Below are positions 26,202-34,014 of a DNA stretch of 64,000 nucleotides, in pieces; the stretch's first letter is position 1, and each line of letters starts with the position of its first letter. Position numbers and translations under genes: made by a program. This DNA is from Marilutibacter spongiae (lineage in GTDB: Bacteria; Pseudomonadota; Gammaproteobacteria; Xanthomonadales; Xanthomonadaceae), in NCBI RefSeq assembly GCF_014145325.1, contig NZ_JACHTF010000008.1:108447-172446 (forward strand). The letters are read 5' to 3'. The notes beneath the pieces are model-generated. The model had not been told where the DNA came from. It worked only from the letters and a program-made list of their open reading frames with translations, and ran no database searches.

Positions 26202-26242
26202 CCCATGATGGGCTGCGCGAAGCAACACCCATCATGGGTTTT
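26202..26242 (+). terminator. hairpin plus T-run between convergent genes
   Basis: CCCATGATGGG (26202-26212) pairs perfectly with CCCATCATGGG (26228-26238) over a loop containing GCGCGAAGC, followed by TTTT. It lies between the hydrolase (plus) and DUF1501 (minus) stops and can serve either direction. The GCGAAGC loop links it to the REP-like elements next to it, so a REP unit may double as terminator. Confidence 0.65.
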
Positions 26243-26251
26243 CCGCGGATA

Positions 26252-27829
26252 TCAGGGCATGACGTCGCGGAAGAAGCGTTCGACCCGGCGCTGGAGCTGG
26301 CGGATCTCGCGCTGGACCTGTTGTGTCCAGTCGGGCCGGGGTTGGGGTGCCGTCGGAGTGGGCGTGGGCGCCGGTCGCGGCCGGTCGACCGTCGATGGCC
26401 GCGTGGGCGTCGAGGGCCGGGGCGCGACGGGGCGGCGGGATGGCGCGATGGCCGATGCCGCGACGGCCGGTGTCGCGGCCGATGCGGCCATGCCGACCGG
26501 GGTGAGGTCGCTGCCCTTCATGATGCCCATCGGCGTATAACCCCCATAGCCGGGGAACACCGCGCCGAGGTTCGGGTTGCGCATGCGGCGGATCAGGATC
26601 TCCGACAGCACGCGGCGATGGTCGGTGGTCACCGGTACGTCGCCGTAGTAGGGCGACAGCACCTGCGGGTCGAGGCCCAGCCAGTTGCCGTAGAGCTTGC
26701 GGCCATTGACCGTGCCGCCCATCACCAGCATGGGATTGCCATAGCCATGGTCGGTGCCGCGGTTGGCGTTCTCGCGGACGCGGCGGCCGAACTCGGACTG
26801 CACCACGGTGGTCACGCGCGAGAGGTGGCCGCTCGCCGCGAGCGTCGCGTGGAAGGCCGAAAGCGCCTGCGACAGTTCGTCGATCTTGTTCTGGTAATAG
26901 TGGTAGCCGCTGCCGGCGGTGCCCTGGCCGTCGTGGGTGTCCCAGCCGCCCAGGTCGAGCGTGGCATAACGCAGTCCCAGGTTCATCTGGATGGACTGCG
27001 CCACCGTCCACAGCTGGCGGGCGAAGGTGCTGGTGGGCCAATCGGCCGGCAGGTTCTCGTAGGGCTGTTGCGCGATCACGCGCAGTGCACTCTCGGCGCG
27101 CGCGCCGCTGCGCTCCAGTCCGGTCTTGCCCGGCGTCCACATCGACTCCAGGACGTCGTTGATGCCGACCAGGTCGTCCGGGGAGTTGTCCCGGGCCTTC
27201 TGCCACGACCAGGCCCCGGCGTTGAGCGCGAAGTCGGCCGGGCTGCCCATCGTCAGCGCCGTGGTGCTGCCGTTGAAGTTCGCCGGCTGCCGGCTGTTGA
27301 CCGCCAGTCCGGTGAGCGGCATCGACGCGGTCACGTCGGGCTGCGTGTCCAGCGCACGGGCCAGCCAGCCGGTGCCCGTGCCTTGCCGGCCCGGCGTGCC
27401 CAGGTCGATGGACAACTGCGCATCGAAATGGCTGCGGGTGACGGACGTCAGCAGGCCGCAGCACTGCACGATGCCCAGCATGCCGTCGTTCCACAGGTCG
27501 CGCAGTCCGGTGGCCGACGGGTGCAGGCCAAAGCCGGTGGCGCTGCCATTGCCCAGTGTCAGAGGCAGCGCGCCGTAGGCCCCGCTGGCCGCGATGGCGA
27601 GGTCGGGGCGTGCCTGTTCGTAGTGGATGCGGTCCTGTCCGTTGACGGGCAGCACCAGGTTCAGTCCGTCCATGCCGCCCCGCAGGAACACCGACACGAC
27701 GGTATCGTGGTTGTTGGCCGCCTGGGCCGCGCCCGAGAAGAACAGGCCGGGGCCCACCGCGCCGATGGCGGTCGCCGCCGCGCAGCCCTTGAGGAAATCG
27801 CGGCGACTGTGCTCGATCGTCTTCATCAT
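26252..27829 (-). CDS. DUF1501 family protein, Tat-exported
   Basis: 525 residues. Twin-arginine signal HSRRDFLKG with hydrophobic stretch to AAQA. The body has the DUF1501 (sulfatase/alkaline-phosphatase-like) features VVSVFLRGGMDGLNLVLPV near 45, SHFDAQLSIDLG, LDLGGWDTHDGQG and VVQSEFGRRVRENANRGTDHGYGNPMLVMGG. The last ~70 residues are a Pro/Arg/Thr-rich tail followed by a short charged helix (WTQQVQREIRQLQRRVERFFRDV), which I do not know from the family core. It is encoded 7 bases after a DUF1800 gene, the usual partner. The pair is thought to act in the envelope; function is unknown. Confidence 0.92.
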   Translation of the reverse strand: MMKTIEHSRRDFLKGCAAATAIGAVGPGLFFSGAAQAANNHDTVVSVFLRGGMDGLNLVLPVNGQDRIHYEQARPDLAIAASGAYGALPLTLGNGSATGFGLHPSATGLRDLWNDGMLGIVQCCGLLTSVTRSHFDAQLSIDLGTPGRQGTGTGWLARALDTQPDVTASMPLTGLAVNSRQPANFNGSTTALTMGSPADFALNAGAWSWQKARDNSPDDLVGINDVLESMWTPGKTGLERSGARAESALRVIAQQPYENLPADWPTSTFARQLWTVAQSIQMNLGLRYATLDLGGWDTHDGQGTAGSGYHYYQNKIDELSQALSAFHATLAASGHLSRVTTVVQSEFGRRVRENANRGTDHGYGNPMLVMGGTVNGRKLYGNWLGLDPQVLSPYYGDVPVTTDHRRVLSEILIRRMRNPNLGAVFPGYGGYTPMGIMKGSDLTPVGMAASAATPAVAASAIAPSRRPVAPRPSTPTRPSTVDRPRPAPTPTPTAPQPRPDWTQQVQREIRQLQRRVERFFRDVMP

Positions 27830-27836
27830 CGCCTCC

Positions 27837-29687
27837 TCAACGGCTCAGGAATTCGGGTGACATCAGGATCAGGGACACCATGCTGCGAAGGCGCTCCTGG
27901 TTGTAGTGGTTCTTCAGGTCGTTGCCTGCCCAGGCATTCGTGTCGGCGATGAGGTGCGACGCCGGGTCGCCGTTCTGCGCCATGAAACCGATCAGGAGTT
28001 GCCTGCGCGCACTGGCGGGCGCACGCCCGAGGATCCGGTTGCACCAGTAGTCGACCAGCCGCGTCGCGGTCCACTGCGGTACCTGGGCGCGGGTGGTCGC
28101 GAGGATCGGCAGCAGTGGCACGTCCGCGTCCCTGGCCTCGGTGAGCCAGTTCAACAGCTTCCAGTCCATGGCCAGGCTGTTGGCGCCGGTCCAGGCCTGT
28201 TCCGTGTCGGGGTATCCGTTGGGCGCCGGCCAGGCATAGGGCTCGTGTCCGGTGAAGCCCAGGCGCCACATGAAGCTGTTGGACGCGTCGTTGTCCAGGC
28301 GCAGCGTCCAGTCGCTGCCGGTCGCGCGCATCGCGGCGACGATGGCCTCGAACGGTCTGCGCGCCTTCTGGCCCCAGGCGTTGTACATCGGGCTCGAGTT
28401 GAGGATGTGGCGGAGCACGCGTTCGATCTGGTCGGCACGTTGCCAGTTCTGCCGGAAGACCGAAGCAGCGCTCCTGACCAGCGACTCGGACGGCTCGTCG
28501 CCGACGAAACGCCGGATCAGCTTCGAGCACACGAAGCGCGCGACCGCGGGGTGGCTGGCCAGCCGGTCGAGGATGTCGCGGCCGTCCTTCATCGCCGGCT
28601 GCTCGGGATTGAGCAGCTTGCCAAGGACGAATTTCGGGCCCGCGTCGTGCCAGGACTGGCGATAGACGAAGCTGCCGTCGTTGTCGTCGGGAAACTCCCA
28701 GTGCCCGTTCTTCATTGTCCAGCCGGTGAAGGCGGACGCGGTCTCGTAGACGTCGATGTCGGTGTAGCCCGATGGATAGCCCGGGTCGATCGGGTCGGGC
28801 GGCACCGCGAACGGATCCATGAAGCCCAGGTAGTTGGCCGCGCCGAAGGTGTGCAGCTCCAGCAGCTCGCGCGCCCAGTTCTCGTTGGGGCCGGCGCGGG
28901 TGTTGGAGACATTGTCCAGGTAGTACAGCATGGCCGGGCTGGTGGCGACCGCCTCCAGCATGCTGCGGAAGTTGCCCAGGGCGTGCTTGCGGATGACGTC
29001 GCGGTCGTAGTGCACGTAGACCGGCCCGGCCGAGTAGTCGCCGGCGGTGACGTTGAAGTGGTCGTGCCAGAAATTGACGACCACCTCGCGCAGCTGGCGC
29101 CGCGAATGGGTGGCCCGCACAAACGCGGCCCGCTGGATCTCCCAGGCGGGGCGCATGCGTGTGTCGTACTCGGGGTCGCCGAGCACGTGCCCCGACCACA
29201 ACTGCGCCAGCGACTTGCCCAGCGTCGTGTAACCCGCGCCGGAGAGCCGGCTTTCCACGGCACTGTCGTCGATGGCGGTCCAGTCGAGCTGCCAGTCGAC
29301 CCAGTTCGCCAGACGGTCGGCATCGGTGCCGCCCAGCGCATTGAACTCCGACAGTGCCTGCGGCGTGATGCCATAGCTGAGGTTGGACAGCATGCGCACC
29401 GCGAACGGGGGTCGGGCAAGGGTCAGCAGTGCCGGAGGCGAGCTGCGTGCCGCGCGTGGCGCCTGGACGCCATGCGGTTCGGCCGTGGACGCCGGCCCTC
29501 CGGCGTTGTCGCCCAGGTGGCCCTGGGTGGGGATCCCCACGCCGTTGCCATAGCGACGGGCGAGGAATGCCGGGTCGACCCCGCTTCCGGCCATCGTCGA
29601 GGTCGGCGCCACGGCCGACGTCCTTGCCCGCGGTTGCGACGAACCGGCCATGCGCATGCTGCGCATGACCTCATCTGCGATCGACAT
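27837..29687 (-). CDS. DUF1800 family protein
   Basis: 616 residues from ATG 29687 (MSIADEV...). The frame is open upstream to 29765; AGGA precedes this ATG closely. No clear signal peptide; the first ~95 residues are low-complexity. DUF1800 features follow: RMLSNLSYGITPQALSEF, VVNFWHDHFNVTAGDYSAGPVYVHYDRDVIRKHALGNFRSMLEAVATSPAMLYYLDN, GPNENWARELLELHTFG, then SAFTGWTM and KLIRRFVGD. Partner of the DUF1501 gene 7 bases downstream; the pair recurs widely in proteobacteria and planctomycetes with unknown role. How it leaves the cytoplasm, if it does, is unclear; the DUF1501 partner could carry it by the Tat route (speculative). Confidence 0.92.
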   Translation of the reverse strand: MSIADEVMRSMRMAGSSQPRARTSAVAPTSTMAGSGVDPAFLARRYGNGVGIPTQGHLGDNAGGPASTAEPHGVQAPRAARSSPPALLTLARPPFAVRMLSNLSYGITPQALSEFNALGGTDADRLANWVDWQLDWTAIDDSAVESRLSGAGYTTLGKSLAQLWSGHVLGDPEYDTRMRPAWEIQRAAFVRATHSRRQLREVVVNFWHDHFNVTAGDYSAGPVYVHYDRDVIRKHALGNFRSMLEAVATSPAMLYYLDNVSNTRAGPNENWARELLELHTFGAANYLGFMDPFAVPPDPIDPGYPSGYTDIDVYETASAFTGWTMKNGHWEFPDDNDGSFVYRQSWHDAGPKFVLGKLLNPEQPAMKDGRDILDRLASHPAVARFVCSKLIRRFVGDEPSESLVRSAASVFRQNWQRADQIERVLRHILNSSPMYNAWGQKARRPFEAIVAAMRATGSDWTLRLDNDASNSFMWRLGFTGHEPYAWPAPNGYPDTEQAWTGANSLAMDWKLLNWLTEARDADVPLLPILATTRAQVPQWTATRLVDYWCNRILGRAPASARRQLLIGFMAQNGDPASHLIADTNAWAGNDLKNHYNQERLRSMVSLILMSPEFLSR

Positions 29688-29884
29688 GTCCTGTTTCCCC
29701 TGGGTGCAGCCCCCTGCACACTGGACTATACCGCCGGCGCGCGTCATTGCCGTGGCGGGCTTCACAAAGCCGGGAAATCCGTCGGGCCCGTCCCTCCGGC
29801 CGGGGCGGTGCGCTTGCAGGGCGGGGGGCGGCTTTGGCAGGCTGGTCGCTTCCGGTCCTCCGCGACCGTTGCCGGGCCGATCCC

Positions 29885-30499
29885 ATGCGCCGCCACTTCT
29901 CGATGCTCCGTGAGTTCCACCTGGCGGACTGGTTCACCCTTGCCAACGCCATCTGCGGGATGGGCGCGATCTTCGCGTCGATGCACTACCTGCAATTCGG
30001 CCTGTCGCGCAGCCTGATGGTCGGCATGGGACTGATCCCGCTGGCCTTCATCTTCGACGCCCTGGACGGGCGCATCGCGCGCTGGCGCAACTCGGCCGGT
30101 ACCCTGGGGCGCGAGCTCGATTCGCTCGCCGACGTCATCTCCTTCGGCGTGGCGCCGGCGGCGCTCGCCTATGCCTGTGGCCTCCATGGCGGCTGGGACT
30201 GGCTGGTGCTCAGCTATTTCGTCGGTTGCGGCGTGAGCCGGCTGGCCCGCTACAACGTCACCGCCGAACAGTTGTCGGGCGACGAAGGCAAGGTCACCCA
30301 TTTCGAGGGGACGCCCATTCCGACCAGCCTGGTCCTCGTGGTGGTGCTGGCGGTGGCGGCCTGGCAGGGCGCGATCGGCGAGGCGATCTGGTTCGGCGCC
30401 CTCCAGCTCGGCCCCTGGAAACTGCATCCACTGGTGCTGATGTTCGCCCTGTCGGGCTCGCTGATGATCAGCAAGACCCTGCGCATTCCCAAGCCCTGA
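29885..30499 (+). CDS. pssA: CDP-diacylglycerol-serine O-phosphatidyltransferase
   Basis: 204 residues, integral membrane enzyme of the CDP-alcohol phosphatidyltransferase family. The signature D-G-x2-A-R-x8-G-x3-D-x3-D is complete: DALDGRIARWRNSAGTLGRELDSLADVISFG (about residues 56-86). About 6-8 membrane segments; N-terminal LADWFTLANAICGMGAIFAS is typical of PssA II. It makes phosphatidylserine from CDP-DAG and serine, the first step to phosphatidylethanolamine. The start at 29885 follows the family pattern; ATG 29903 is an alternative, and no strong ribosome site is seen. It stands divergent from DUF1800 and 87 bases before phaE. Confidence 0.9.
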   Translation: MRRHFSMLREFHLADWFTLANAICGMGAIFASMHYLQFGLSRSLMVGMGLIPLAFIFDALDGRIARWRNSAGTLGRELDSLADVISFGVAPAALAYACGLHGGWDWLVLSYFVGCGVSRLARYNVTAEQLSGDEGKVTHFEGTPIPTSLVLVVVLAVAAWQGAIGEAIWFGALQLGPWKLHPLVLMFALSGSLMISKTLRIPKP

Positions 30500-30554
30500 A
30501 TGCGCGGGCGCCCGCCACCGGGCGGCTCCCTTCGCGCTTTCTGAAACACGGCAT

Positions 30555-30570
30555 TGCTATGATCGGGGCT
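30555..30570 (+). promoter_or_regulatory. extended -10 promoter candidate for phaE
   Basis: TGC followed by TATGAT (30558-30563; 5 of 6 to consensus) forms an extended -10 element. It lies 23 bases upstream of the phaE start, which has GGAGG. No good -35 hexamer is visible, as is common for extended -10 promoters. Confidence 0.45.
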
Positions 30571-30586
30571 CGTTTTGGAGGGCACC

Positions 30587-31774
30587 ATGGCAGACCGTTC
30601 TTTCGGCGACTTCGACGCGCTGGCGCGCCAGTACTGGAACCAGTGGGGCGAGATGATGCGCGCCGCCGGGGCACCCCCCGCGCAAGCGCAGCCGACCATG
30701 CCCGGCTGGGACGATGCGATTGGCTGGTGGTCGAAGCTGGCCTCCGGCGGGATGCCCGAGGCGAATGCGGCGGTCGGGCGCTTCGAGCGCCAGGCCGGCG
30801 ACTGGTTCGGCCGCATCCAGCAACTGGCCGCGGGCTTCGTTGGCCGCAACCCGGCGGCCGCGGACGTGGTGGATGCCTGGAAGCAGATGCTCGGCGGCGC
30901 CCGCGCGAACCCCTTCGGCGACGTGTTCGCCTCGATGGGTGGACAGGGCCAGCAGGGCTTCGACCAGTGGTTCGAGCAGGCCGCGCCGTTCATTTCCGCG
31001 CTACAGGGCGAGGGGCGCAGCTGGCTGGGCATGCCCGCGTTCGGCTTCGCCCGCGAGCACCAGGAGCGCTGGCAGCGCATCGCGCGCCTGCAGGTCGATT
31101 ACCAGGAGCGCAGCCAGGCCTGCCAGCAACTGATGGTGGAGGCCGGCCAGAAGGCATTCGTGCGGTTCGAGGAGAAACTCGCCGCGCATGCCGAGCCCGG
31201 CCGGCAACTGACGTCCGCGCGTGCCCTGTTCGACGTCTGGATCGACGCCGCGGAAGACGCCTATGCCGAGGTCGCCCTGTCTCCGGAGTACCGCGCCGAC
31301 TTCGGTGAGATGGTCAACGCGCAGATGCGCCTGCGGGCCGCCCTGCAGCACGAGGTCGAGCTGGTTGCCGGGCTGTTCGGGATGCCTTCGCGCACCGAGA
31401 TCGACTCCGCCCACCGCAAGATCGTCCAGCTCGAGCGCGAGCTCCGGCACCTGCGCGAACGCGCGGACGCGACCGGAATGGAGGAGGCGCCGTCCGGGCG
31501 CGGTCCTCCGCGCAAGAGCAGCACGCAGGCGGCGGCCGGTTCCGCCCGCGCCACCAAGCCGGCCAAGACGGGCGCCCGGCGGACCGCCTCCGCCACCCAG
31601 CGCACGCCGCGCGCGTCGACCACGACCGGGAAGAAGACGGCGGCGAAGTCCAAGGCCACCACCGCTTCGCGCCCGCGCGCTTCCACGGCACGCGCCACGC
31701 CCGGGAGCAGGACGGCATCGCCGCGCGCCACCCCGGCGCGGCCGGGCAAGGCCACGGGCAAGGGAGGCCGCTGA
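30587..31774 (+). CDS. phaE: class III poly(3-hydroxyalkanoate) synthase subunit PhaE with basic tail
   Basis: 395 residues, ribosome site GGAGG. The body (1-300) matches PhaE: a Trp-rich helical N-terminus (ARQYWNQWGEMM, WWSKLA), the conserved ALFDVWIDAAEDAYAEVALSPEYRADFGEMVNAQMRLR (213-250) and GMPSRTEIDSAHRKIVQLERELRHLRER (265-292), which ends in a coiled coil. PhaE stimulates and shapes the catalytic PhaC subunit on granules. Residues 301-395 are unusual: an Ala/Lys/Arg/Thr/Pro-rich, strongly basic tail with repeats such as TKPAKTGARR, TGKKTAAKSK and ATPARPGKATGK, like histone H1 or the DNA-binding tail of PhaF-type phasins. The stop abuts the phaC start. Confidence 0.92.
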   Translation: MADRSFGDFDALARQYWNQWGEMMRAAGAPPAQAQPTMPGWDDAIGWWSKLASGGMPEANAAVGRFERQAGDWFGRIQQLAAGFVGRNPAAADVVDAWKQMLGGARANPFGDVFASMGGQGQQGFDQWFEQAAPFISALQGEGRSWLGMPAFGFAREHQERWQRIARLQVDYQERSQACQQLMVEAGQKAFVRFEEKLAAHAEPGRQLTSARALFDVWIDAAEDAYAEVALSPEYRADFGEMVNAQMRLRAALQHEVELVAGLFGMPSRTEIDSAHRKIVQLERELRHLRERADATGMEEAPSGRGPPRKSSTQAAAGSARATKPAKTGARRTASATQRTPRASTTTGKKTAAKSKATTASRPRASTARATPGSRTASPRATPARPGKATGKGGR

Positions 31775-32860
31775 ATGGATCGCGTCGACATCAATGCCCC
31801 CCTGCATTTCACGGCCGAGTCGCTGGCCGAGGAGGCCATGGGCGTCCAGTCCAAGCTGCGTGCCGGGCTCGACACCCTGCGCCAGGTCGAGGACGTCGAC
31901 TACGGGGCGACCGCGAAGGACGAGGTCTGGCGCGATGGCCGGGTGGTGCTGTACCGCTTCCGCGGCGAGCGCGCGCCCACCGCGACAGTGCCGGTGCTGA
32001 TCGCCTACGCCCTGGTCAATCGCCCGTACATGACCGACCTGCAGGCCGACAAGTCGATCGTGCGTGGCCTGCTCGAGCGCGGCGAGGACGTGTACATCCT
32101 CGACTGGGGATACCCGGACCGCTCCGATCGTTACCTGGAGCTCGAGGACTACATCCAGCGCTTCCTGGGCGGCGCGGTCGACCACCTGCGCCGGCAAAGC
32201 GGGCACGACGCGATCAACCTGCTGGGCATCTGCCAGGGCGGCGCGTTCTCCCTGTGCTACGCGGCGCTCAACCCGGCGAAGGTGCGCAACCTCATCACCA
32301 TGGTGACGCCGGTGGATTTCCACACCGAGGGCAACATGCTCTCGCACTGGACCCAGGGCATCGACGTCGACCAGTTCGTCGACACGCTGGGCAACGTGCC
32401 CGCCGACCTGATGAACTGGTGCTACCTGACCCTCAAGCCGTGGCGGCTGTTCGTGCAGAAGTACGTCGGCCTGGTCGACATCCTCGACAACCGCCAGGCG
32501 GTCGAGGACTTCCTGCGCATGGAGAAGTGGATCTTCGACTCGCCCGATCTCGCGGGCGAGGCGTTCCGGCAGTTCATCAAGATGTTCTACCAGGCCAACG
32601 GCTTCCTGAAGGGCGGCATCCGCATCGGCCAGCGAGAGGTCGACCTTTCGCGCATCACAATGCCGGTGCTGAACATCTATGCCCTGCAGGACCACCTGGT
32701 GCCGCCGGCCGCCTCGCAGGCGCTCGGTGGCCTGGTGGCGACCGACGACTACACCGAGCATTCCTTCCGCGGTGGACACATCGGCATCTACGTGTCGGGT
32801 CGCGCGCAGCGCGAGGTACCGGAGGCCATCCACGACTGGCTGGCCCAGCGCGCACCGTGA
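31775..32860 (+). CDS. phaC: class III poly(3-hydroxyalkanoate) synthase catalytic subunit
   Basis: 361 residues, right for class III PhaC (about 355). Alpha/beta hydrolase fold with lipase-box-like GIC153QGG, where Cys replaces Ser as the polymerising nucleophile, Asp306 (IYALQDHLVPP) and His335 (RGGHIGIYV). VPVLIAYALVNRPYMTDLQ at 72-90 and DVYILDWGYPDRSDRY at 105-120 are family landmarks. It polymerises 3-hydroxyacyl-CoA (mainly 3-hydroxybutyryl-CoA) on granules with PhaE, encoded immediately upstream without any gap. No phaA or phaB is in the window. The next gene starts within its stop (GTGA). Confidence 0.96.
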   Translation: MDRVDINAPLHFTAESLAEEAMGVQSKLRAGLDTLRQVEDVDYGATAKDEVWRDGRVVLYRFRGERAPTATVPVLIAYALVNRPYMTDLQADKSIVRGLLERGEDVYILDWGYPDRSDRYLELEDYIQRFLGGAVDHLRRQSGHDAINLLGICQGGAFSLCYAALNPAKVRNLITMVTPVDFHTEGNMLSHWTQGIDVDQFVDTLGNVPADLMNWCYLTLKPWRLFVQKYVGLVDILDNRQAVEDFLRMEKWIFDSPDLAGEAFRQFIKMFYQANGFLKGGIRIGQREVDLSRITMPVLNIYALQDHLVPPAASQALGGLVATDDYTEHSFRGGHIGIYVSGRAQREVPEAIHDWLAQRAP

Positions 32861-33243
32861 TCGCGCGCCCAGCGCGGGTCGCCCTGGTGATGGCGCTTGC
32901 GTTCGTCGCGATCCCCGTGTCGGCCGAGCCGCCGCCGGAAACAGTGCGCGAGATGGAAGGGCTGATCGATGCCCTACGCGACTCGGGTTGCGAGTTCCAG
33001 CGCAATGGGCGCTGGTACGACGGCGGGCGCGCGGCCACGCACCTTCGTCGCAAGCAGGCATGGCTGCTCGAGCGCGACCTGATCTCGTCGAGCGAACAGT
33101 TCATCGAGCGTGCGGGCTCCCGCAGTAGCCTCACCGGACGTCCCTACCAGGTGCGTTGCCCAGGTGCTGATCCGATGCCCTCGGCACGCTGGCTGAACGA
33201 GACGCTTGAATCCCTGCGTGCCCGCACATCGCCATCACGGTGA
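32857..33243 (+). CDS. DUF5329 (YfeK-like) exported small protein
   Basis: 128 residues from GTG 32857, overlapping the phaC stop by four bases. Signal peptide IARPARVALVMALAFVAIPVSA. The mature part, ETVREMEGLIDALRDSGCEFQRNGRWYDGGRAATHLRRK..., SSEQFIERAGSRSSLTGRPYQVRCPG, fits DUF5329: one short periplasmic domain with two cysteines (about 47 and 106) that may form a disulfide. Function unknown. The tight coupling to phaC makes it part of the phaEC transcript, though nothing ties it to polymer metabolism. Confidence 0.8.
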   Translation: MIARPARVALVMALAFVAIPVSAEPPPETVREMEGLIDALRDSGCEFQRNGRWYDGGRAATHLRRKQAWLLERDLISSSEQFIERAGSRSSLTGRPYQVRCPGADPMPSARWLNETLESLRARTSPSR

Positions 33244-33284
33244 CTGTCTACACTGACAGCATGGCAGTCCCGGAGTCCCCCCAC

Positions 33285-33488
33285 ATGAGTCAGAACCCGC
33301 GTCCCTTCACGCGCTCGCGGCACGACAAGATGATCGGCGGCGTCATGGGCGGCATCGCCCGGCGTTTCGGATGGAATTCCACGATGTTGCGCGTCGTGTT
33401 CGTGCTCGTGTCCATCCTGTCGGCGGCCTTTCCCGGCATCATCGTCTACCTGATCCTCTGGCTCCTGATGCCCGAGGAAACCGACTGA
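33285..33488 (+). CDS. PspC-domain small membrane protein
   Basis: 67 residues from ATG 33285 (in-frame starts at 33240 and 33261 also exist). PspC fold: TRSRHDKMIGGVMGGIARRFGWNSTMLRVVFVLVSILSAAFPGIIVYLILWLLMPEE, with the conserved GGVxGGIA glycine motif, then one or two membrane helices ending in MPEE. PspC proteins act in envelope-stress signalling, but stand-alone short forms like this are common and of unknown role. 41 bases after the DUF5329 gene, same direction. Confidence 0.88.
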   Translation: MSQNPRPFTRSRHDKMIGGVMGGIARRFGWNSTMLRVVFVLVSILSAAFPGIIVYLILWLLMPEETD

Positions 33489-33502
33489 GGCAGCTCCCCG
33501 GA

Positions 33503-33934
33503 ATGCACCGGGCGACGTTCCTCGCGGGCCTGGTCTGGGCCTCGCCCAACAGCGCGCTCGGCCTCGTTGCCGGCCTGGTCGGCCTCCCGTTCGGTGCGCG
33601 CGCGTCATGGCGTCCCCGCGAGATGGCGCTGGTCTTCCAGCGCTGGCCGTGGGGGCCGGGCGGGGCAATCACCCTGGGCAACGTCATCCTGCACACCGGC
33701 GCCGACCTGGACGAAGCGTGCATGACCTATGCCCACCGCGCCGGCGAGTGCGAAGCACCGCCGATCCGCATGAGCGACCACGAGCGTGCGCACGTGCTGC
33801 AGTACATGGTGCTCGGTCCGCTGTTCCTCCCCCTGTACCTGGCCTGCGGCGGCGTCAGCGTCCGCAATCGCTTCGAGCGCGCGGCCGACCGCTATGCGCT
33901 GACCGGCGACGGCTGGTGGCCCTGGCGGGACTGA
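33503..33934 (+). CDS. membrane protein with an H-E-x-x-H motif, function unknown
   Basis: 143 residues from ATG 33503, 14 bases after the pspC-like stop. The N-terminal half is hydrophobic (LAGLVWASPNSALGLVAGLVGLPFG) and the middle beta-like (GGAITLGNVILHTG). Residues near 93-97 read His-Glu-Arg-Ala-His (SDHERAHVLQYMVLGPLFLPLYLACGG), which has the spacing of a zinc-metalloprotease HExxH helix, followed by a membrane helix and a third possible ligand among the acidic residues in RFERAADRYAL. I do not recognise a named family. Whether zinc is bound is untested; the Ala-His positions could be coincidence. Confidence 0.7.
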   Translation: MHRATFLAGLVWASPNSALGLVAGLVGLPFGARASWRPREMALVFQRWPWGPGGAITLGNVILHTGADLDEACMTYAHRAGECEAPPIRMSDHERAHVLQYMVLGPLFLPLYLACGGVSVRNRFERAADRYALTGDGWWPWRD

Positions 33935-34014
33935 TCCCGACGCAACCCGGAGCGCGCATGCGGTGCGCGACCGGGCCTTGCTAGCATGCAGGCCCCGCCG
34001 CAGGAACGCCGGAC

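Noticed and set aside
25943..26242. Possible CRISPR array
   Set aside because: The repeated units are palindromic, unequal and irregularly spaced, with no cas genes nearby; REP-like elements explain them.
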